A DNA stretch of 64,000 nt, taken from the NCBI GenBank assembly GCA_009917445.1, contig QZEE01000001.1:1-64000 (forward strand), read 5' to 3'. This DNA is from a bacterium D16-76. Lineage in GTDB: Bacteria > Bacillota > Clostridia > Oscillospirales > Acutalibacteraceae. The notes under the pieces were generated by a model. The model was not told the DNA's origin. It searched no databases and saw only the letters and a program-made list of their open reading frames with translations. Positions within the stretch are counted from its first letter, which is position 1; each line of letters begins with the position of its first letter. Position numbers and translations under genes: made by a program. Positions 43,661 to 50,194 of this stretch are shown here, piece after piece.

Positions 43661-45037
43661 ATGGCAGGAAAAAGCAAAGTGATCTATCAGTGCACCCAAT
43701 GTGGGTTTGAGTCCCCAAAGTGGGCGGGGAAGTGCCCTTCCTGCGGGGAATGGAACACCCTGCTGGAAACGGTAAAGGAGCCGGAGAGCCTGCAGCGGGC
43801 TGCGGCCAGCCGGGGGGGCGGCAGTATCTCCCGGGCTGTGCCTATTGGGGAGATCAGCACCACAGACGAGCACCGGTACCATACGGGCCTTTCGGAGCTG
43901 GACCGGGTGCTGGGGGGCGGCATTGTCAAGGGGTCGCTGGTTTTGATCAGCGGCGACCCGGGGATTGGGAAGTCAACGATTTTGCTGCAAATCTGCGAGT
44001 ATTTGGGGCGGGATTTGCGGGTGCTTTACGTTTCGGGAGAAGAATCAGCCCGGCAGATCAAGCTGCGGGCCTCCCGGCTGGGGGTGCAGAGCCCAAACCT
44101 GATGATCCTTACGGAGACGGACATCCAGTATGTGGTGGAGCAGATACGCACGGAAAAGCCGGATCTGGTGATGGTGGATTCGGTGCAGACTATGAACTAC
44201 ACGGAGCTTTCCTCTTCGCCGGGCAGCGTCACCCAAGTGCGGGAGTGCACCAATGTGATGATGCGCTGCGCTAAGGCTTTGGACGTGCCGGTAATTGTGG
44301 TGGGGCACGTGAACAAGGATGGGGCGGTGGCCGGGCCGAAGGTCTTGGAGCATATTGTGGATGCGGTGCTGCTTTTTGAAGGCGACCGGCAGATGACTTA
44401 CCGCATCTTGCGGGCGGTAAAGAACCGGTATGGGTCTACCAACGAGATTGGCGTGTTTGACATGGGGGAAAAGGGCTTGCAGCAGGTGGAAAACCCTTCT
44501 TTGGCCATGCTTTCCGGCCGGCCTAAGGATGTCTCTGGTACCTGCGTGACGGCTGTAATGGAGGGTTCGCGGCCTTTGCTGGCAGAGATACAGGGGCTGG
44601 CCACCACTTCGGGCTTTGGCACGCCGCGGCGCATGGCCACAGGGTTTGATTACAACCGCATGGCCTTGATTTTGGCGGTGCTGGAAAAACGGGCGGGGTT
44701 TTATTTTTCTAATTTGGATACGTACCTGAACGTGGTGGGCGGGCTGCGGCTGGACCAGCCCTCGGTGGACCTGGCGGTGGCTATGGCGCTGGTGTCCAGC
44801 TTGAAGGATACGCCCATACGGGAGGACACGGTGGTGTTTGGGGAAATCGGCCTGGCGGGGGAGCTGCGGAGCGTAAGCCATATAGAGCTGCGCATGGCCG
44901 AGGTAGCCCGCCTAGGCTTTACCCGGTGCATTTTGCCTTACCATGGCTTAAAGGGGCTTTCGGTGGGCAAGTTTGAGGGGCTGGAAATTATTGGGGCCAA
45001 GAACATCCGGGAGGCTTTCCAGGCGGCATCTGCATGA
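43661..45037 (+). CDS. radA: DNA repair protein RadA
   Basis: RadA is a RecA-like helicase that helps branch migration in recombination. The N-terminal zinc finger is CTQCGFESPKWAGKCPSCGEW; Walker A is GDPGIGKSTILLQ; the RadA motif is VKNRYGSTNEIG; a Lon-like C-terminal domain follows (about 280-458). The start ATG 43661 (MAGKSKVIYQC) fits the family; the open frame runs further upstream to 43493 through the leader, which I take as non-coding. Confidence 0.96.
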   Translation: MAGKSKVIYQCTQCGFESPKWAGKCPSCGEWNTLLETVKEPESLQRAAASRGGGSISRAVPIGEISTTDEHRYHTGLSELDRVLGGGIVKGSLVLISGDPGIGKSTILLQICEYLGRDLRVLYVSGEESARQIKLRASRLGVQSPNLMILTETDIQYVVEQIRTEKPDLVMVDSVQTMNYTELSSSPGSVTQVRECTNVMMRCAKALDVPVIVVGHVNKDGAVAGPKVLEHIVDAVLLFEGDRQMTYRILRAVKNRYGSTNEIGVFDMGEKGLQQVENPSLAMLSGRPKDVSGTCVTAVMEGSRPLLAEIQGLATTSGFGTPRRMATGFDYNRMALILAVLEKRAGFYFSNLDTYLNVVGGLRLDQPSVDLAVAMALVSSLKDTPIREDTVVFGEIGLAGELRSVSHIELRMAEVARLGFTRCILPYHGLKGLSVGKFEGLEIIGAKNIREAFQAASA

Positions 45038-45756
45038 GCACGCCTGCTGTGGGGGATTCGGCAGGGGTGGTGTTGGTTTCAGGGGAATACCCGGCTTTGG
45101 CGGAGGTTCTTGCGAAATGGGGCTTTACCCCTGTTGAAACTTTGTTCGATTTTCGATTGCCGGGCCCAGTGGCTTACCACCCGGACATGCAGGCATGCGT
45201 GATGGGCCGGGAAATATTTGTGCTGAGAGACAGCCCTTTGAAGGCCAAGCTGGCGGGTTATGGGTTATCGGTAAGGGAGACCGAAAAGCAGCCGCAAAAG
45301 CGGTATCCTGGCGACGTGCTGTGCAATGGCTTTGTATGGGGGCCGTGGCTGGTGGCGAATCCGAGGACGCTGGATTTGGGGATTTTGGAAGCGGCTCGGG
45401 CGTTGGGCTTGGGGATGCTGCGAGTGCGGCAGGGATATGCGGGCTGTTCGGTTGCCCGGGTAGATGGGAATGCGGCTATTACCGCTGACCTGGGTATGGC
45501 GAAGTGTTTGGAAAGGGCTGGCTTCCGGGTGCTGCGCATACGGCCGGGGTTTATTTCGCTGCCTGGGTACGATACCGGTTTTATTGGCGGGTGCTGCGCA
45601 AAGCTGGCGCCGGACATGTTGGCGGTTTCGGGCAGGCTGGACAGCCACCCGGACGGGAAACGGATGAAAGGCTTTGTGGAAAGCTGCGGGGTTTCTGTAT
45701 GGGAAATGACGGATATGGCGCTGACGGATGTTGGGGGGATTCTGCGGCTTGTTTAG
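45034..45756 (+). CDS. DUF6873 family GME-fold protein
   Basis: This 240-residue protein shows the repeat-like strands of the guanidino-modifying-enzyme fold: DFRLPGPVAYHPDMQAC, CNGFVWGPWLVANP, VRQGYAGCSVARVDGNAAITADLGMAKCLE and GFIGGCCAKLAPDMLAVSGRLDSHPDGKRM. Clostridia carry such proteins, filed as DUF6873; substrate and activity are unknown. Its ATG overlaps the radA stop (ATGA), so it is coupled to radA. Confidence 0.8.
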   Translation: MSTPAVGDSAGVVLVSGEYPALAEVLAKWGFTPVETLFDFRLPGPVAYHPDMQACVMGREIFVLRDSPLKAKLAGYGLSVRETEKQPQKRYPGDVLCNGFVWGPWLVANPRTLDLGILEAARALGLGMLRVRQGYAGCSVARVDGNAAITADLGMAKCLERAGFRVLRIRPGFISLPGYDTGFIGGCCAKLAPDMLAVSGRLDSHPDGKRMKGFVESCGVSVWEMTDMALTDVGGILRLV

Positions 45757-45823
45757 GTTATCCTGCGGAGGCTGGGTGGGGTGTAAAATCCCCGGAAAAG
45801 AGAGGGTAAAATAAAAAAGCATG

Positions 45824-45851
45824 ATTATACAAAATTGATATTTTGTATAAT
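45824..45851. promoter_or_regulatory. Perfect 12-bp palindrome overlapping a -10 element
   Basis: ATTATACAAAAT and ATTTTGTATAAT flank TGAT. The right arm ends in TATAAT, a possible -10 for the recombinase gene about 95 bases downstream. An A+T-rich perfect dyad at a promoter suggests an operator; it has no T tract and is not a typical terminator. Confidence 0.55.
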
Positions 45852-45945
45852 TTAGGGGAGGGGAAATCACGGGAAAGACTTGGTTTCAGGGAAAATCGGC
45901 CAGTAAGCCGTAAAAGCGTCCTTATAGAAAGGAAATGGGATTGCC

Positions 45946-46962
45946 ATGAGTTTTTCTATCAAACTGGAAATGTCGGATTTGGTGCAGCAGTACGCCATGT
46001 ATTTGCGCAACATCAAGGGCTTGTCTGCTAAAACGGTGGACGAGTATTGCATGGATTTGCGCACGCTGTTCCGCTTTTTAAAACGGAATTGGGGCTTGGT
46101 TGGGCCCGGCGTACCTTTGGAAGAAATCCCAGTGCTGGACGTGGATTTGGAGTTTATCCGCAAGGTCAAAACCTATGATTTGTTTGAGTTTATGAACTTT
46201 GTGGCGGACGAGCGCAACAACATGAGCTCTACCCGGCAGCGGAAGTCTTCCTCGCTGAAATCCTTTTTCAAGTACCTGACGGTGCATGAAAACCTGCTGG
46301 AAGAAAACCCGACGGAAAACCTGTCGCCGCCGAAAAAAAAGAAGGCGCTCCCCCATTTTCTTTCGCTCGAACAAAGTATCGAACTGTTACAGGCTGTGGA
46401 CGGCCCGGACGCGGCCCGGGACCGCTGTATTTTGACTTTGTTCCTTAACTGCGGCATGCGGCTGGCTGAGCTTGTTTCGATCAATATATCGGATGTGCTC
46501 TATAATAACGCGACCCTCCGCATTTTGGGCAAGGGCAACAAGGAACGCATTGTCTATCTCAACCAGGCTTGCTTGGATTCTATCAACCGCTATTTGGAGG
46601 TGCGGCCTAAGGATGGCGTGGTGGATCGGAGCGCTTTATTCCTTAGCAACCGGAAAACACGCATTAGCCCGAAGACAGTGCAAGCTATGGTCAAGAAGTA
46701 CTTGGACAAAATTGGGCTTACGGGCCCGGGGTATTCCGTACACAAGCTGCGGCATACGGCGGCTACCCTGATGTACCGTTATGGCGATGTGGATATCCGC
46801 GTGTTGCAGGATATTTTGGGCCATGCGAACTTGGGAACCACGGAGATTTACACCCATACGTCCAGCAGCCAGATGGAAAGCGCGATACAGTCAAACCCTT
46901 TGGCACATGTTACAATCAAGGCCAAGAAGGACAGCGGTGATGGTGAGGAAGATCCAGAATAA
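45946..46962 (+). CDS. Tyrosine recombinase, XerC/XerD type
   Basis: This 338-residue recombinase has the N-terminal SAM-like domain (YAMYLRNIKGLSAKTVDEYCMDLRTLFRFL) and the catalytic set Arg in NCGMRLAELVSINI, Lys in GKGNKERIVYL, His-x-x-Arg in VHKLRHTAATLM, His in LGHANLGTTEIYTH with nucleophile Tyr. It sits among housekeeping genes and so is a candidate for chromosome dimer resolution. GAAAGGA lies before ATG 45946. It is slightly longer than classic XerC/D (about 300). Confidence 0.88.
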   Translation: MSFSIKLEMSDLVQQYAMYLRNIKGLSAKTVDEYCMDLRTLFRFLKRNWGLVGPGVPLEEIPVLDVDLEFIRKVKTYDLFEFMNFVADERNNMSSTRQRKSSSLKSFFKYLTVHENLLEENPTENLSPPKKKKALPHFLSLEQSIELLQAVDGPDAARDRCILTLFLNCGMRLAELVSINISDVLYNNATLRILGKGNKERIVYLNQACLDSINRYLEVRPKDGVVDRSALFLSNRKTRISPKTVQAMVKKYLDKIGLTGPGYSVHKLRHTAATLMYRYGDVDIRVLQDILGHANLGTTEIYTHTSSSQMESAIQSNPLAHVTIKAKKDSGDGEEDPE

Positions 46963-46963
46963 G

Positions 46964-47014
46964 AAAAGGAAAAGGGCCTGTCCCCTTTATCAGCGGGAAG
47001 GCCCTTTTTCTTTT
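46964..47014. terminator. Bidirectional terminator between the Xer-type gene and larC
   Basis: A long stem (A-rich arm ending AAAAGGGCCT, and AGGCCCTTTTTCTTTT) lies between two convergent genes and has A and T runs on either side. Confidence 0.8.
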
Positions 47015-47018
47015 ATGG

Positions 47019-48299
47019 TTAGAGGGTTTTGTGTATGCTTTGCCAGACAGCCGAACGCACGTCTTCCAAGCTGATGCCGTGCTTTTGGGCCAGGGCGGCC
47101 ATGTCGTCATATTCGGGCTTTTGGCGCTGTACGCCCCAGCCAGAGGACTTTTTTACCTGCACAGGCCCGTAGGGTGTTTCTACGGTTTCCTGGGCGCGCT
47201 CTAAGGTGTAGCGGCTGCACAGGGATTCCCGTACGCCCAGTGTGGTCGTGTGGGTAAACAGAAGCTTGGCCATTTTCTCCCGGTCATCCATGCGGCACAG
47301 GCAAGCCAGCAGGATGCCCGGGCGGTTCTTTTTCATGCCTGCGGGCAGGGTGTATACGTCCAGCGCGCCGGCATCCAGCAGGCGTTCCATGGCAAAGCCG
47401 ACGGCCTCGGGGGTCATGTCGTCCAGGTTGCAGCGCAGCTCGGCTACGCTGTCCTGGGTGTCTGGGGTTTCGCCCAGCATGGCCCGCAGGCCGTTCATGG
47501 ATGGGAAATCTTTTTTGCCCATGCCATAGCCGATTTTCCCCACCTGCATCACCGGGCAGGGGCCGAAAGAGCCTGCAAAGTGTTTCAGCAGGGCTGCGCC
47601 GGTGGGGGTGCACAACTCCCCTTGCACCTGGCCGCCGTAGGTGGGCACTCCTTGCAGGATATGGGCGGTGGCCGGGGCGGGTACCGGCAAAACCCCGTGG
47701 GCACAGTGCACATGCCCGCTGCCTACGTGCACGGGGGAACACACCACCTGGTCTGGGGCCAGGTCGGCCATGAGCATGCATACAGCTACCACGTCCGCTA
47801 CGGCGTCCAGGGTGCCGACTTCGTGGAAGTGGATTTCGGAGACCGGCACCCCGTGGGCATGGCTTTCGGCCTGGGCAATTTGGCCGTAAACGGCCAGGGC
47901 GTCGGAGCGGACCTTTTCCGGTAGGTCTAGATGGGACAGGATGTGGGCGATGTCGTGCGGGCCCGCGTGGTGATGATGGGAGTGCTCGTGGCTATGGCCA
48001 TGCTCGTGGGTGTGGTCATGTTCGTGGTGGTGGTCATGGCTGTGTGGATGCTCGTGGCCATGCATATGGGCGTGGGCTGCGTCCAGGCTTTCTTCTTCCT
48101 GGCCGTTTACCGTTACGGTTACATGGGTGCCGGTGATGCCGCATTTTACAGAGGGCGCGGCGGTGACCTGCACCCCGGGCAGGCCTAAGCTGTTTAGGCG
48201 TGTTAAGAAGCCTGCCGGGTCTGGGTGCAGTTCCAGCAGCGCGGCGGTAAGCATGTCGCCGGCAGCGCCCATGTTACATTCTAAGTATAAAGTTTTCAT
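47019..48299 (-). CDS. larC: Nickel pincer cofactor cyclometallase LarC
   Basis: LarC inserts nickel into the pincer nucleotide of lactate racemase. The 426-residue protein begins KTLYLECNMGAAGDM and carries SEIHFHEVGTLDAVADVV, GVLPVPAPATAHIL and ELCTPTGAALL in the first domain, then LRCNLDDMTPEAVGFAMERLLDAGALDVYTLP in the second. A His-rich stretch (about 75-117) between conserved blocks is a nickel store. Some lactobacilli make LarC from two frames by slippage; here it is one uninterrupted frame. ATG 48299 has AAAGGGA upstream. Confidence 0.95.
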   Translation of the reverse strand: MKTLYLECNMGAAGDMLTAALLELHPDPAGFLTRLNSLGLPGVQVTAAPSVKCGITGTHVTVTVNGQEEESLDAAHAHMHGHEHPHSHDHHHEHDHTHEHGHSHEHSHHHHAGPHDIAHILSHLDLPEKVRSDALAVYGQIAQAESHAHGVPVSEIHFHEVGTLDAVADVVAVCMLMADLAPDQVVCSPVHVGSGHVHCAHGVLPVPAPATAHILQGVPTYGGQVQGELCTPTGAALLKHFAGSFGPCPVMQVGKIGYGMGKKDFPSMNGLRAMLGETPDTQDSVAELRCNLDDMTPEAVGFAMERLLDAGALDVYTLPAGMKKNRPGILLACLCRMDDREKMAKLLFTHTTTLGVRESLCSRYTLERAQETVETPYGPVQVKKSSGWGVQRQKPEYDDMAALAQKHGISLEDVRSAVWQSIHKTL

Positions 48300-48334
48300 A
48301 AAAAATCCCTTTCTTTTGATTGGTTTGGCGGAGG

Positions 48335-49087
48335 TCAAGCGGGCAGGTGGTTGATCATGCTGGCCAAATACCCGGCCCCAAAGCCGTTATCAATATTGAC
48401 CACGCTGACGCCGCTGGCGCAGGAGTTCAGCATGGACAACAGCGCTGCCAGGCCGCCAAAGGCTGCGCCATACCCTACGCTGGTGGGCACGGCAATGACC
48501 GGGCAGTCGGCCAAGCCGCCGATTACGCTGGCCAGGGCCCCTTCCATGCCGGCAATTGCCACAATCACCCGGGCGCTCATAATCTCTTCCAAATGGGAGA
48601 GGGTGCGGTGCAGGCCGGCCACCCCTACGTCGTAAAGGCGTATAACCTCATTGCCCAGCACCTGGGCGGTTAGGGCGGCTTCTTCGGCTACGGGCATGTC
48701 GCTGGTGCCGCCGGTGGCTACTACGATCTTCCCTGCGCCTGTAGAGGCAGGCATGTCCCCTACCAGGCCCACACGCCCCATTTCGTGGTATTGCAGGGGC
48801 AGGCTTTGCCCCACCAGCTGGGCGGCATCTGGGGACATGCGGGTGATCAGCACGGCCTTTTCCCCGTCTGCCCGCATGGAGGCTGCGATATCCCGGATCT
48901 GTTCTGGCGTTTTGCCGGCCCCGTAGATAACTTCAGCCGCCCCCTGCCGCAGCCCCCGGTGGCGGTCGATCTTGGCAAAGCCCATGTCCCGGAAAGGCTC
49001 CATTTTCAGCTCAAGTACGGCTTGCTCTATGGAGCAGGCCCCGCTTTGCACCCTTTCTAAAATCCCACGCACGTCCTGTTGATCCAT
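48335..49087 (-). CDS. larB: Nickel pincer cofactor biosynthesis protein LarB
   Basis: LarB carboxylates nicotinic acid adenine dinucleotide and releases AMP, the first step of pincer cofactor synthesis. The 250-residue protein has GFAKIDRHRGLRQGAAEVIYGAGKT and a PurE-like C-terminal domain with VVATGGTSDMPVAEEAA, GVAGLHR and VIAGMEGALASVIGGL-like segments. It lies between larE and larC on one transcript. Confidence 0.95.
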   Translation of the reverse strand: MDQQDVRGILERVQSGACSIEQAVLELKMEPFRDMGFAKIDRHRGLRQGAAEVIYGAGKTPEQIRDIAASMRADGEKAVLITRMSPDAAQLVGQSLPLQYHEMGRVGLVGDMPASTGAGKIVVATGGTSDMPVAEEAALTAQVLGNEVIRLYDVGVAGLHRTLSHLEEIMSARVIVAIAGMEGALASVIGGLADCPVIAVPTSVGYGAAFGGLAALLSMLNSCASGVSVVNIDNGFGAGYLASMINHLPA

Positions 49088-49128
49088 TTCCCCCTCCTAA
49101 TTATACAAAAGAATTCTTTTTGCTAATT

Positions 49129-49872
49129 TTACCGTTCCTGCATATCCAGCAGGACGGGCTGGAAGTAAGGCTTTATGGCCTTTTGGACTTCCTCCCTGCG
49201 GCGCAGGGCTTCTTCCACCTGCCCCCCAGGGAATTGCAGCCTGGCCGCCCCATGGAACACCCGCACACGGAAATCGGTAAAACCCAGGGTGGACAGCGCT
49301 TCTTCTGCCTGTTCTACTTGTTTTAGCACTTGTGGTTCTAGGGCCTGCCCTGTGGGCACCCGGGTGGCCAGGCACGCGTAGGCGGGCTTATCCCAGGTGA
49401 ACAGCCCTGCTTCCCTGGAAAGCTGGCGCACCTGGCTTTTGGTAATCCCGCACTCACGCAGGGGCGACCGGACGGACAGCTCCCGCAGGGCCCGCATGCC
49501 GGGGCGGTCGCCGGCGTCGTCGGAGGCGTTTGTGCCGTCTATAAGCAGCGTGTAGCCGTCTGCGGCGGCTTGGGCCTGCAAGGCCCCAAAGAGGGCCGCT
49601 TTGCAGTGGTAGCAGCGGTCTGGCAGGTTTGCCTGCACCGGCTTTACGGATAGGATATCCACCTCTATTATTTTCAGGCCAATACCCAGCTGTTTACAAA
49701 GCCGCTGGGCGTCCCGCAGCTCAAAGGCGGGCTGGAAGGCTGTCTTGACGTAATAGGGCTGCACCTGGGCCCCCAGCCGGTGGGCTTCATACAGCAGATA
49801 GGCGGAATCTGTGCCGCCGGAAAAGCCCAGGGCCGCTTTGGGCTCTTGGGCGAAAAAATTCTGTAGGTCCAT
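49129..49872 (-). CDS. larE: ATP-dependent sacrificial sulfur transferase LarE
   Basis: LarE provides the sulfur atoms of the nickel-pincer cofactor. The PP-loop ATPase motif is GFSGGTDSAYLLYEA. LPDRCYHCKAALF and DGTNASDDAGDRPGMRAL are family motifs, and the Cys in KPAYACLATRVPTG is the one given up in sacrificial members. It is 247 residues long. It is the first gene of larE-larB-larC; larA itself is not in the window. AGGAGG lies upstream of ATG 49872. Confidence 0.94.
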   Translation of the reverse strand: MDLQNFFAQEPKAALGFSGGTDSAYLLYEAHRLGAQVQPYYVKTAFQPAFELRDAQRLCKQLGIGLKIIEVDILSVKPVQANLPDRCYHCKAALFGALQAQAAADGYTLLIDGTNASDDAGDRPGMRALRELSVRSPLRECGITKSQVRQLSREAGLFTWDKPAYACLATRVPTGQALEPQVLKQVEQAEEALSTLGFTDFRVRVFHGAARLQFPGGQVEEALRRREEVQKAIKPYFQPVLLDMQER

Positions 49873-49889
49873 TTTTGCCTCCTGATTTT

Positions 49890-49942
49890 CAAAAAAAGCA
49901 AAAGGAACAAACCCGGCGCCGCTTCGGCGGCCCCCCGGATTT
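49890..49942 (-). terminator. Terminator-like hairpin in the larE leader (attenuator candidate)
   Basis: On the minus strand a G+C-rich hairpin (bases 49909-49942, AAATCCGG arm with CCGGGTTT) is followed by a U-rich tract (49890-49907) just before the larE ribosome binding site. A second hairpin, GGCCCC/GGGGCC at 49994-50010, lies upstream in the leader. This is the layout of a transcription attenuator or riboswitch; I could not match a known class. Confidence 0.6.
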
Positions 49943-50042
49943 GCCCTGCTTCCTGCAAACGATTGGGAAATCTACGGCCTGCCCAAAAGCCCTGGCCCCT
50001 TCCTGGGGCCTTCTTTCCTTAGGGGCGTAAACCTGTTTATAC

Positions 50043-50071
50043 TATATACCTTGAAGCGTACTTTAAGTCAA
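50043..50071 (-). promoter_or_regulatory. larE promoter with a MerR-like dyad in the spacer
   Basis: On the minus strand TTGACT (50066-50071), 17 bases and TATATA (50043-50048) form the promoter. The spacer holds a near-perfect dyad, ACTTAAAG-TACG-CTTCAAGGT, as in operators of MerR-family regulators. No merR-type gene is nearby. The leader is about 165 bases. Confidence 0.7.
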
Positions 50072-50129
50072 GTGGGAAGTTGGGTAAATTTTCCCAGCGG
50101 GCGCTTATGGGATTTTACGTCCCCGCTTG

Positions 50130-50158
50130 TTGCGGTTTTGCCCAAGCTGTGGTATACT
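50130..50158 (+). promoter_or_regulatory. Promoter of the GTPase-NYN fusion gene
   Basis: TTGCGG (50130-50135), 17 bases and TATACT (50153-50158) lie 36 bases before the start, divergent from the larE promoter. Confidence 0.75.
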
Positions 50159-50194
50159 TTATCTTAATTATTTTATCAGGAAAAGGGGCCCTTT

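Noticed and set aside
49873-50040. Known riboswitch (NiCo or molybdenum-cofactor type) before larE
   Set aside because: I could not match the conserved core of either by eye, so only a generic attenuator is claimed.
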